Assembly: GCA_965243525.1 (NCBI GenBank)
Contig: OZ251568.1
Span: 248,001-312,000 of the forward strand
Direction of reading: 5' to 3'
Length of the DNA stretch: 64,000 nt
Origin: WTKD01 sp965243525
Lineage (GTDB): Bacteria > Spirochaetota > Spirochaetia > WTKD01
How positions within the stretch are numbered: position 1 is the stretch's first letter; each line of letters begins with the position of its first letter. Under the pieces are notes generated by a model. The model did no database searches. It was not told where the DNA came from and saw only the letters and a program-made list of their open reading frames with translations. Made by a program: the position numbers and the translations under genes. Positions 16,988 to 25,467 of the stretch are shown piece by piece.

Positions 16988-17880
16988 GCCGTCCCCCTGT
17001 TCTGTGTCTTGAGACTGATGAGAAACCGCCTCACCAATACGCTACTTATGTAATAAATAATCATCCACAACACCAAAAGATAGGGGATGGCTGCTGCCAT
17101 ACGTGAAAAGGCAAATCCTATGGTATAGCCCCGCAGAGAAAGCGTCATGGTGGCGTCTCCCGGACCTCCCTTTGTCAATGCAAAGATGATTGCGAATTCC
17201 TGAAAGGCGGCCATGAGACGAAATATAAGAGCTATGTAGATGAATGGTTTTAGAAGCGGCAGCAAGAGGCTGCGAAACACAAAAAATGGACTTCCGCCAT
17301 CTAATTGTGCAGCTTCAAAAGGGGATTTAGGCAGGGTGTGCAGTCCTGCAAGCACGAGCAACATGACAAAGGGCGTATACACCCAGATGTCGATAAGCGC
17401 AACGGTGAGCAAGGCGGTGCTTGGTGATGCTGCCCATGGGAAGTTGTATAATCCAAAAAGATTTAGGAACTTTTCCACAATACCCACCGAGGTGTTCAAC
17501 ATGAGCTGCCAGATCAACGTTGCGATCACTGGAGCAACCATGAGTGGGATAACTAGGGCCACTTTTAGCACACTGATAATCGGCCCAGAAAATTTATAAA
17601 GCAGCAAGGCGATCCCAATTCCCAGGATTAATTCCATTGCGGTTGTGAGAATCGCATAGATGCAGGTCGTGCCAAGCGATTGCCAAAAGGCCGGATCACT
17701 GAACATAGCTGTCCAGTTCGCTAACCCTATAAAATTCATGGTCGGACTACGGAATGAATACCCCGTGAAGGACAACACAATGGAAAACACAAAGGGAACA
17801 AGAATGCCAATGGTAGTGATAATTGCAGGCATAAGCACTGCATAGGGTATCCATGTTCGTTTGATTTTTACGGGCCACAT
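16984..17880 (-). CDS. ABC transporter permease, MalF/UgpA type
   Basis: The 298-residue permease has six hydrophobic helices and an EAA loop (FEAAQLDGGSPFFVFRSLLLPLL). AAGGA lies seven bases before the ATG. A gap of 176 bases separates it from the binding-protein gene; I see no promoter in the gap that stands out, so it is probably still in the operon, with the gap possibly holding an mRNA processing or attenuation point that lets binding protein exceed permease. Confidence 0.86.
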   Translation of the reverse strand: MWPVKIKRTWIPYAVLMPAIITTIGILVPFVFSIVLSFTGYSFRSPTMNFIGLANWTAMFSDPAFWQSLGTTCIYAILTTAMELILGIGIALLLYKFSGPIISVLKVALVIPLMVAPVIATLIWQLMLNTSVGIVEKFLNLFGLYNFPWAASPSTALLTVALIDIWVYTPFVMLLVLAGLHTLPKSPFEAAQLDGGSPFFVFRSLLLPLLKPFIYIALIFRLMAAFQEFAIIFALTKGGPGDATMTLSLRGYTIGFAFSRMAAAIPYLLVLWMIIYYISSVLVRRFLISLKTQNRGTA

Positions 17881-18056
17881 ATCGTTATCCTTCCAGTTTG
17901 ATTGTTGTTCTGTCTCGAGTCATTTGTCTCTGCTGAACCGTTCGTTTGATTCACCTGTTCGATTCAAGACAGCACGTTTTCTGATTCCAGATTGAATAAT
18001 TCCTGCCACAGCGAATCCCACTGCAGCAAGAATTTCATTTCTAAATGTATACTAAT

Positions 18057-19475
18057 CTATTGCGTTTCAACGTCAGCCAAAACTCTGTCCATTTTATCCT
18101 TCAATGTGTTCATAGCTTCTTCCACCGATTCATATTTTCCAGCAACGATATCTTGCAATGTTGCCGCCCATTCAGTCGTGAGTTCGAAAAAATGTGGTTG
18201 TGGCGTGAAGAGTATGGAGGTCCCATCGATGGTTTTAGCAAAGGATTCAAGATAGCCTTCCGCCTCCCCGACGATGGACTGAAATGCAGGATGATTGAAC
18301 ACCGATGAACGCGGAGGATCTACTGCCTTGTCTTCGGTCACTGACCACAATTGATATTCCTTGTTTGTGAAATACTGCAAAAACATCCATGCCGCACCCT
18401 TGTTCTTAGACGAAGAATTCATCGCGATAGCCCATACCCAAAGGTTAGACTTTCGGTCCGCATCGGCTACACCATCAGGAAGTGGCGCAGGCACCCAAGA
18501 GAGATTTCCCGATTCCTGTGAAGATCCCGGAAAGTTCTGAAAATACATGGTGTTATCAGCTGCAAATCCCATCGCAGCTTTCTTTGCTCCTACATCGGTT
18601 CCCACTTGATACCAAGTATAGGTGCTCCAAGTTGGTGCTCCACCCTTCTGAACAAGCTCTATCCAATCCTCTGTCATGCGTATCGCCTCTGGCGAATTCA
18701 CCGCAGAAACAAGCCTGCCGTTTTCTTTGACGATGTCCTGTGCGCCATAATTTGCATAGGTGGTGATGTATTCAGGATGGATCGTAGCCCAGTTACGTGT
18801 GCCGCGCAGCGCAACTCCGTAGGAGCCTGGTCCATCAAATTCACTGAGTTTTTCAGACGTATCGATGAGTTCGCGAATGCTGGTAGGTGGGGTCAACCCC
18901 ATCTCTTCAAACACAACCTTGTTATAGGCCAAGGTATACAACTCAAACCCAATCGGCAATGCCCACAACGGACCACTGCCTACTGGTTCACCAGGAACAA
19001 GATCCCAACGAAGCGATCCAAGTACGCCATCAAAAAAATCATCAGCATCATAGCCCGCTTCAGTCAAACTATCATGTGCTATATACTGATCAAGTTCCTC
19101 GACATACCCAGCGGATGCATAATCCCAAAGTTGATAGGCCCCTGTCATAAATATATCAGGTACCCCAGACGCACTTGTCAACGTAGTGCTCACTTTGTCA
19201 AAATAATTTTCTTCCGGTGTATCGCTGAATTCCAACGTAATCCCAGTAGCATCAGTAAACTCGTCCACCTTCTTGATAATAGCATCCGCATAGGGGTGGT
19301 TGTTAAAAAGAATGGTGAGATGTGAACCCTCGTATCGTCGCCAATCAAATTCACCGCTTGCCTCTAAAGGATTCTCAGACTCCTCCGGTTGAGCGCAGGA
19401 AATGATAAAAATTAAAAGTATACTAAAAAGTATCCCAATGGCTGTTTTGCCAAGAATCTTTGATATATGTTTCAT
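18057..19475 (-). CDS. Polyol-binding lipoprotein of a CUT1-type importer
   Basis: The frame opens at 19490, but the ATG at 19475 (MKHISK) has AGGAGG four bases before it and is preferred, giving 472 residues. The signal ends in the lipobox FIISC, so the protein is membrane-anchored. The body is a solute-binding family 1 protein (SBP_bac_1): HLTILFNNHPYADAI, TGITLEFSDTPEE, AAMGFAADNTMYFQ and the C-terminal helical LKDKMDRVLADV. It lies between the dhaK-dhaL-rpiB module and the permeases of operon 2 and presumably binds the polyol oxidised by the zinc dehydrogenase. Confidence 0.85.
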   Translation of the reverse strand: MKHISKILGKTAIGILFSILLIFIISCAQPEESENPLEASGEFDWRRYEGSHLTILFNNHPYADAIIKKVDEFTDATGITLEFSDTPEENYFDKVSTTLTSASGVPDIFMTGAYQLWDYASAGYVEELDQYIAHDSLTEAGYDADDFFDGVLGSLRWDLVPGEPVGSGPLWALPIGFELYTLAYNKVVFEEMGLTPPTSIRELIDTSEKLSEFDGPGSYGVALRGTRNWATIHPEYITTYANYGAQDIVKENGRLVSAVNSPEAIRMTEDWIELVQKGGAPTWSTYTWYQVGTDVGAKKAAMGFAADNTMYFQNFPGSSQESGNLSWVPAPLPDGVADADRKSNLWVWAIAMNSSSKNKGAAWMFLQYFTNKEYQLWSVTEDKAVDPPRSSVFNHPAFQSIVGEAEGYLESFAKTIDGTSILFTPQPHFFELTTEWAATLQDIVAGKYESVEEAMNTLKDKMDRVLADVETQ

Positions 19476-19594
19476 ATATCCTCCTATCAATAAGATATTC
19501 TACCGCTATATGGCCTTCCTTCTTGAGGCGACCATAGTTTAATCGTGAATACTACTCCACCGTTCTTTTTCTTCTTAATCTGGCACGCTACCTC

Positions 19595-20056
19595 TCATCC
19601 TCCACGCATGTCGTCATAGTCTACATATCGCTCAAGCTTCTTTTCAGAGGCTGTTCCAACGATATACGTCGTGCCTAGATAAACCTTCAAAAGATCCTCT
19701 GCAAGGCCGGCACCAAGGGTGAATGCACCCATACAGATGATGTTGGCCTTGTTGCTGGTGACCGCTTTTCTCGCTGAATAGAGATCTGATACCAAGGCAG
19801 CAAAGGCACCACGCACCTTATTTGCAGAGATGCTCATCCCAATGCCGGTTCCGCAAAGCAGAACCCCCCTGTCGTAATGACCGAGGGCAACTTCTTTGGC
19901 AACTGTAATCCCTACATTGGCATAGATGAGGTCATCGCTTCCAAAATCTTTCCATTCATGACCAAGATCTTTGATCACTGCTATCAAGGTCTGTTTCAAG
20001 GCAGCTGCATTGGGGTCACAGCCTAGGGCAATCCGCATGACTTGCTTTTCATTCAT
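19595..20056 (-). CDS. RpiB/LacAB-family isomerase, predicted tetrulose-phosphate isomerase (copy 2)
   Basis: A paralogue of the isomerase at 10499. The frame is open from 20122, but ATG 20056 overlaps the dhaL stop as ATGA and is the natural start; ATG 20038 (MRIALG) is the position matching copy 1. The motif LLCGTGIGMS is intact and the ring-opening His is again replaced by Ser in TSNKANI. Shared replacement in both copies argues for selection, not decay. The likely substrate is an open-chain tetrulose phosphate. Confidence 0.75.
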   Translation of the reverse strand: MNEKQVMRIALGCDPNAAALKQTLIAVIKDLGHEWKDFGSDDLIYANVGITVAKEVALGHYDRGVLLCGTGIGMSISANKVRGAFAALVSDLYSARKAVTSNKANIICMGAFTLGAGLAEDLLKVYLGTTYIVGTASEKKLERYVDYDDMRGG

Positions 20057-20715
20057 GACTGCATCTTCTCTTCCAAGAGTCGACCCATGGCCCTTGCCAT
20101 ACTTTTCAAGATGAAATAGCAAGAGGTTGCCCCTGCATCAAGCTTTCCCCGAGAGCGTTCGCCTAGACGACTTGCCCTCCCCACCTTTGCAACAAGATTC
20201 CTCGTTGCTTCATGACCTGTCTTTGCTGCAGCTTCCATTTTTTGCAGAGAAAGAGCAAAAGATGCACCATCCTCTTGCGCATGAGCGAAGGCCTCGTAAG
20301 CAGGAATAAGCGTATCAAGAAGCGTTTTATCTCCCAACTTTGCATTTCCCACCATTTGTATTTCGCTTATGCCCTTTTCCAGCATGGTTTTAAAGCATTC
20401 AGCATCTATCTCTTCTCTGTTTTCACTCACTTCATACAAGGTAAGGAAAAACATCCCATAAATGGGACCCATGGATCCCCCTATCTCTCCAAGCAAAATA
20501 TTCCCCAATGTCTCGAGTCCTGTGCTTAAAGAATCATCATCAGTGAGTTGTTCTGTACAGCGAGTAAATCCTTTGCTCATGTTGATTCCATGATCACCGT
20601 CACCGATAGCACCATCGAGTTCGCTGAGATAGCCCGTCTGCTGCTGAATCTCCGAAATCATCTCTTTCACCACAAAAGATGAATGATTATCGTTTTTGAA
20701 AGAATCCGCACTCAT
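20053..20715 (-). CDS. dhaL: DhaL-type kinase subunit (copy 2)
   Basis: The 220-residue paralogue of the subunit at 10949. LDGAIGDGDHG carries the three Mg-nucleotide Asp residues at the same positions (34, 39, 41), and LGDKTLLDTL, GRASRLGERSRG and LDAGATS are conserved. It overlaps dhaK by four bases and the isomerase by four bases, so kinase subunits and isomerase are translated as a coupled set. Confidence 0.85.
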   Translation of the reverse strand: MSADSFKNDNHSSFVVKEMISEIQQQTGYLSELDGAIGDGDHGINMSKGFTRCTEQLTDDDSLSTGLETLGNILLGEIGGSMGPIYGMFFLTLYEVSENREEIDAECFKTMLEKGISEIQMVGNAKLGDKTLLDTLIPAYEAFAHAQEDGASFALSLQKMEAAAKTGHEATRNLVAKVGRASRLGERSRGKLDAGATSCYFILKSMARAMGRLLEEKMQS

Positions 20716-21719
20716 ACTAGTTTAAACTGAGAAAATCCCATGCATTCGCTTTCAAGAGAAATAAGTTTCTTTAACTCAGGATCAAGACTCATGAGACTGA
20801 GCGTTGCTCCCTTCATCTCAAGCGATGTAAAATAATTTCCCACAAAGGAAACATATACAGATAGTCCCTGTGCCGAAAGGAGTTCTTCTATTTTTTGATA
20901 CAGAATATAGAGTTCCATCACCGGTGTTGCACCAAGCCCTGAAAGCAATACTGCTACTTCTTGTCCAGATTCAATCGGTCTGTCGGCGAGTACGCATTCG
21001 AGCATCTGTGTTGCAATGGTGTTGGCATCTTGCAGGGATTCCACTCTGATTCCCGGCTCTCCATGATGACCTATGCCAAATTCCATGCTTCCTTCTTCGA
21101 TAGAAAAATTCGGATGCCCTATTTCAGGAATGCTGCATGGCGCAAGACCGACTCCCACACTTCTTGTGAAATCGATTGCTTTTTGAGCAGTCGCAATAAC
21201 CGCATCAAGATCCGCACCCTCTGCAGCTCTTGCTCCGGCGACCTTCCACATGAATATCTCTCCTGCAACACCACGCCGCTTTTCACGTTCTTCCCTTGGT
21301 GCTGAAGGAACATCATCGTTGGCAACCACCGATGCAATCTTGATCCCCTGTGCAGCCGCCATTTTTGAAGCGATCTTCACATTCATAGTATCACCAGCAT
21401 AATTTCCATAAAGACAGGCGACACCACGCCCTGCATCGGCAGCCTTGAAGGCATCAAGAAAGGATTGAGCAGTAGGTGAAGAGAATATCTCTCCAACTGC
21501 AACTGCATCGACCATGTTGCGTCCAATATAGCCTATGAAAGCAGGCTTATGCCCAGATCCACCGCCGGTAACGATACCCACTTTGTTTTGTACAGGAGCT
21601 TTTCGGTATCGGAGCACTCGTGGATTCTCAGTAGCAACCACAAGCCTTCGATGTGCCTTCAGAAATCCCCTAAGCATATCATCTACTACTTGCCCTGGGT
21701 TATTTACGAAGCACTGCAT
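20712..21719 (-). CDS. dhaK: DhaK-type ketose kinase subunit, predicted erythrulose kinase (copy 2)
   Basis: The 335-residue paralogue of the subunit at 11608, with the same length. The ketose loop GGGSGHKPAFIGYIG and the hemiaminal-forming His in GHHGEPGI are intact. As first gene of operon 2 it precedes a CUT1-type importer and an erythritol/L-threitol-type dehydrogenase, so the predicted substrate is erythrulose of whichever enantiomer that dehydrogenase makes. If that is L-erythrulose, a TIM-like isomerase would also be needed; none is in the window. There is no Shine-Dalgarno sequence, and the promoter ends nine bases before the ATG. Confidence 0.85.
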   Translation of the reverse strand: MQCFVNNPGQVVDDMLRGFLKAHRRLVVATENPRVLRYRKAPVQNKVGIVTGGGSGHKPAFIGYIGRNMVDAVAVGEIFSSPTAQSFLDAFKAADAGRGVACLYGNYAGDTMNVKIASKMAAAQGIKIASVVANDDVPSAPREEREKRRGVAGEIFMWKVAGARAAEGADLDAVIATAQKAIDFTRSVGVGLAPCSIPEIGHPNFSIEEGSMEFGIGHHGEPGIRVESLQDANTIATQMLECVLADRPIESGQEVAVLLSGLGATPVMELYILYQKIEELLSAQGLSVYVSFVGNYFTSLEMKGATLSLMSLDPELKKLISLESECMGFSQFKLV

Positions 21720-21728
21720 GTTTGTCGT

Positions 21729-21757
21729 ATGGTATATCGTATTTGTGTATATGTCAA
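21729..21757 (-). promoter_or_regulatory. Promoter of polyol operon 2, abutting the dhaK start
   Basis: TTGACA (21757-21752), 17 bases, then TACCAT (21734-21729). Nine bases separate the -10 element from the ATG at 21719. The layout repeats that of operon 1 base for base around the -35 element (TAGTACGTTGACATA). Confidence 0.63.
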
Positions 21758-21845
21758 CGTACTATTTGTTACCATATTGTAAGAATTCATCGACACAGCA
21801 TTCCCTGTTTCACTACCGCGGCTCTCGATGCGCATCTTTACGTAG

Positions 21846-21874
21846 TTGTGTTATTTTCTGTATTTTCCTACACT
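21846..21874 (+). promoter_or_regulatory. Promoter of GH16 gene 2, abutting its start codon
   Basis: TTGTGT (21846-21851), a 17-base spacer and TACACT (21869-21874) are followed after ten bases by the ATG at 21885. No Shine-Dalgarno sequence lies in between, so the mRNA would be nearly leaderless. Confidence 0.55.
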
Positions 21875-21884
21875 GGCGTATCAA

Positions 21885-22739
21885 ATGAATAACCGATTCA
21901 AACATTTCTGCCCGGTGATATTTTTGTGCATCTTTTTCAGCACTTGTGTGAACCTCGAGTATTCACAGTATTCCGTGAAAGATTCGCCCTGGCAGCTCGT
22001 TTGGCAGGATGAGTTTTCGTATACTGGCCTGCCTGACGAGGAAAAATGGAGTTATGATACGGGCGGACATGGTTGGGGAAACGGTGAATCGCAGTATTAT
22101 ACCTATGCAGATCCACAGAATGTCTGGGTAGAAAATGGATTGCTCACCATAACGGCAAAGCACACCGATGATCAGCTTCCGCCTGATACTTGGGCGCTGC
22201 ACAAGAATTACACCAGCACGCGCTTGACCACCAAAAACAAAGCCACTTGGACTTACGGCAGATTTGAAATTCGCGCGAAGGTTGCTCCTGGTAGGGGGCT
22301 CTGGTCTGCTGCCTGGTTGCTTTCACACGATAATCCCTATGGCGTTTGGCCAGGCAGTGGTGAGATAGACATCATGGAATATGTTGGATTCAATCCTGAA
22401 TACACGCATAATGCCATCCATACGCGAGCATACAATCATTTGAGAAACACCCAAATTGCCATAGAACATCATGTCGGGGATCCTGCAACGAGTTTCCACA
22501 CCTATGCCCTAGAATGGCATCCTGATAGACTGCTGTTCTTCGTCGATGCTGTTCAAACGATGGAATTCAGAAATTCTTTTTCCCAGGATACCCGTGAATG
22601 GCCCTATGATCATCCTTTTTATCTCATCCTAAACCTAGCAGTGGGCGGCAGTTGGGGCGCCTTGCAAGGCATCGATGATGCTGCATTCCCCTCTTCGATG
22701 CAGGTTGACTTTGTTCGCGTGTTCGAGCTGCGCCAATAG
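21885..22739 (+). CDS. GH16 endo-beta-1,3-glucanase lipoprotein, paralogue 2
   Basis: The frame is open from 21846, but that would place the start inside the promoter; ATG 21885 (MNNRFKHF) leads straight into a lipoprotein signal with lipobox FFSTC. The GH16 domain follows (WQLVWQDEFSYTG to VDFVRVFEL), with active site GEIDIMEYVG. It aligns along its whole length with the enzyme at 5009 but lacks a short insert after DTGG. It diverges from polyol operon 2. Likely a surface laminarinase or lichenase. Confidence 0.9.
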   Translation: MNNRFKHFCPVIFLCIFFSTCVNLEYSQYSVKDSPWQLVWQDEFSYTGLPDEEKWSYDTGGHGWGNGESQYYTYADPQNVWVENGLLTITAKHTDDQLPPDTWALHKNYTSTRLTTKNKATWTYGRFEIRAKVAPGRGLWSAAWLLSHDNPYGVWPGSGEIDIMEYVGFNPEYTHNAIHTRAYNHLRNTQIAIEHHVGDPATSFHTYALEWHPDRLLFFVDAVQTMEFRNSFSQDTREWPYDHPFYLILNLAVGGSWGALQGIDDAAFPSSMQVDFVRVFELRQ

Positions 22740-22849
22740 CATTACATCGGTTATTTCACGTCAACAAACATTGCATCCTTGCACACAGGCAATCCTGATA
22801 TAGAGAGAAATGCTCACATAGCGCAGTTGCAGAATAAGTGCAAGATACG

Positions 22850-24547
22850 TTAGTTAATCGCTTCCTGAAAAGAAAACAACAAAAAATCGGCATATTGTCT
22901 TCTGCCTGTTTGATCGTGACAGGCCATTCCCACAAAGGTACCGGTGAATCCCTCAGGCCAGGTCCCTTCGTCCGCCAAGAGGCTCATGTCGAGATCAAGC
23001 GGAATTGCACGCAAGGCCTCTCCTGCTTGTGCCCACAAGAACCGCCCCTTGCTTCCCTGCACATCCAGTGCAAGCTTGCACGAACCACCGTCTAAAATGA
23101 TCTCTTCCTTAAGCGGCAGCACAAGCTTACCCCCGATAAATTGAACAATCCCAAGTCGCCGAGTTTGCGTTTTGTCATCATAACTGATACGCAAATAGTA
23201 TTGATTTCTCTCATCATAGTGCACCAAAAGCCCCGCCATTTGCTGGAAGGAATCAGGATGGAAGTCCAATTCGACGATCACTTGGTAGTTTTCAAAGGGC
23301 ACCGACACCGCAACATAGGTTTGTCTATGCACCGATACCATCGATTCACGCCCAAAAAGTCTCAACTTCGATTCATCGGAACGCAACTGCATATCCGCTC
23401 CGGGATCACGCCGCAGAAATCGAAAATGGTGATGTATTCCCGATGCCTGATCAAATCTATCAACAAAGGAAAAATTCTCACGAGGGCTGGGCACTCCTTC
23501 CCAAGAAAATGCAACGAGGGTTTCTGCAAGCGAAGATATCTGATCTTGCTTGTTCAGCACATAAGGCCAATCGTCTGATCTCCACACAATGCGCTGTATC
23601 GAGGTTTCTCTTCCACGCGTGCAAGAAGTCGTATCTTTCAAAGGCCTCCCTGAAAGGTGAACAAGCGCCCATTCCGTATCCGTCAGTGGGCAGATTGAAC
23701 CATGCCCGGCCCGTTGTGGTCGCATATAAAACCCTGCAGGCATCGCCGTCTTTTTTGTAGGATCAGAAAGGCCTTGCATGAGCAGGGGCAGATCTCGTTT
23801 TCGATCTTCAAAGCTATGCAAGAGAGGGTTCTCAGGATGTACTTCATAGGGACCATCGATCTTTTTGGACCGTGCGAGGGTAACTGCATGCTCGTAGCTC
23901 GTTCCCCCTTCGGCGGTCATCAGATAATACCATCCGTTGCGCTTGTATAGATGGGGTGCCTCAGTGCGATCAAGGCTCGTTCCCGTGAATATCTTTTTGA
24001 TATCCCCAACAAGTTGCTTTTTGTCTCTGTCGTATTCCTGGAGGAGAATGCCCGAAAAATAGGATGGATCACCGCGATAATCCCATTCCATGTTCACCAA
24101 CCAAGAACGGCCATCATCATCGTGAAACAATGAGGGATCAAATCCGCTAGAATTGAGATAGACTGGATCAGACCAGGGTCCATCGATGCTCGCAGCGGTC
24201 ACCACATAGTTGGGCGTATCCTTAAAGACACCGAAATCAACAGGAGTTTCTCCCCGCCAAGACAAGACCACCGTATACACCAAATAGAACAGCGAGTCGC
24301 TTTCAGAATAGCTTAAACAGGGGGCCCAAATGCCGCCCGAACTCTGGACTCCTTCCAGACGCAGCAGACGTTCTTCATTCAGTGGTCGGGTGCGCAATGT
24401 CCAATCTTTGAGGTTGCGAGAGTGCCAGACCTGCACTCCTGGATACCATTGGAATGTCGATGTTGCGATATAGAAAGAATCACCAACTCTGCAAATCGAA
24501 GGATCCGGATTGAATCCTGGGAGTATCGGATTGGTGATCTCGGTCAT
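22850..24547 (-). CDS. GH43 beta-xylosidase/arabinofuranosidase
   Basis: The 565-residue cytoplasmic enzyme has no signal peptide. The five-bladed GH43 domain (about 1-310) starts NPILPGFNPDPSI with general base Asp15, the pKa-modulating Asp137 in SSGFDPSL, and general acid Glu196 in RTEAPHL. A C-terminal beta-sandwich (about 335-565) as in XynB-type enzymes includes RLFGRESMVSVH and YYLRISYD. It is the last gene of an operon with two CUT1 permeases and a binding protein, so it should cleave imported xylo- or arabino-oligosaccharides. Confidence 0.88.
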   Translation of the reverse strand: MTEITNPILPGFNPDPSICRVGDSFYIATSTFQWYPGVQVWHSRNLKDWTLRTRPLNEERLLRLEGVQSSGGIWAPCLSYSESDSLFYLVYTVVLSWRGETPVDFGVFKDTPNYVVTAASIDGPWSDPVYLNSSGFDPSLFHDDDGRSWLVNMEWDYRGDPSYFSGILLQEYDRDKKQLVGDIKKIFTGTSLDRTEAPHLYKRNGWYYLMTAEGGTSYEHAVTLARSKKIDGPYEVHPENPLLHSFEDRKRDLPLLMQGLSDPTKKTAMPAGFYMRPQRAGHGSICPLTDTEWALVHLSGRPLKDTTSCTRGRETSIQRIVWRSDDWPYVLNKQDQISSLAETLVAFSWEGVPSPRENFSFVDRFDQASGIHHHFRFLRRDPGADMQLRSDESKLRLFGRESMVSVHRQTYVAVSVPFENYQVIVELDFHPDSFQQMAGLLVHYDERNQYYLRISYDDKTQTRRLGIVQFIGGKLVLPLKEEIILDGGSCKLALDVQGSKGRFLWAQAGEALRAIPLDLDMSLLADEGTWPEGFTGTFVGMACHDQTGRRQYADFLLFSFQEAIN

Positions 24548-24557
24548 AGATGAATCG

Positions 24558-25433
24558 CTATTCTTTTATTGCTCCAAAATTAATACCACTTATCAACTGT
24601 CGAGAAAACAGTACAAAAGCAATCAACACGGGAACAATAGACACCGCTACTCCGATGTACAGTGCTCCCAAATCCCGGTTATATGCTGTGGTATTCAACT
24701 GCTGAATGATCAAGGGAAGGGTATATTTTTTCTGATCTTGCAAAAGTATGAGCGGAGTGACATAGCTGTTCCACTGCGCAAGAAATCCAAAAATAGACAT
24801 CGTTGCAATACCCGGAAGGATGAGTGGAAAGGCAATCCGGTGAAAAATGCCGATTTCGCTTGCACCGTCGATACGCGCTGCTTCAAGCATATTTGGGTGC
24901 AATGCCGAACTGATATAGCCCCTTAAGAAGAACACCGTATACGGACTTGCAACCGCCGGAAGGATCAATGCCCAATGCGTATTGAACAGTTTCAACCCTA
25001 ACATCAATTTGAATATACCAACAAGTGTTATTGTCGGAGGAAGCATGATCACCGAGAGCAAGATGCCAAAGAGTATACGTTTGCCCTTGAACTTGTACAT
25101 ACTAAATCCATAGGCGGTCAGCGCAGAAAAATATCCCGCAAGAATGGTTGCAACACCTGCAACGAAGAGTGAATTCCAAAATCCCTGCAGAACATTCAAC
25201 CCACCAGAGCGGGTTCCACTGCTTGCATCCAAACGACCAAGCGTCAATGTATTAAAGTTATCGACAGTACTCGTGCTTGGCAGAAAACTAGGCCCTCGGT
25301 TTATTTCTGCATTTGACCGGGTTGCGTTGACGAGCATGAGATAGAAGGGAATTGCACAGAGCACCATCAACACGATCAGCACAATGTATATTCCCCCTCC
25401 TAGAAATATTTTCTTTTTTATATGGTCTTGCAT
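24558..25433 (-). CDS. ABC transporter permease, MalG type
   Basis: The 291-residue permease has six helices and EAA loop LEAARIDGASEIGIFHRIAFPL. GAGGA lies before the ATG. It is third in the operon from the binding protein at 27714. The operon has no ATPase gene; CUT1 systems of this kind commonly share a single MsmX/UgpC-type ATPase coded elsewhere. Confidence 0.87.
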   Translation of the reverse strand: MQDHIKKKIFLGGGIYIVLIVLMVLCAIPFYLMLVNATRSNAEINRGPSFLPSTSTVDNFNTLTLGRLDASSGTRSGGLNVLQGFWNSLFVAGVATILAGYFSALTAYGFSMYKFKGKRILFGILLSVIMLPPTITLVGIFKLMLGLKLFNTHWALILPAVASPYTVFFLRGYISSALHPNMLEAARIDGASEIGIFHRIAFPLILPGIATMSIFGFLAQWNSYVTPLILLQDQKKYTLPLIIQQLNTTAYNRDLGALYIGVAVSIVPVLIAFVLFSRQLISGINFGAIKE

Positions 25434-25467
25434 AGGTTGTCCTCTTTCATTCCACTAGCCCAATAGA

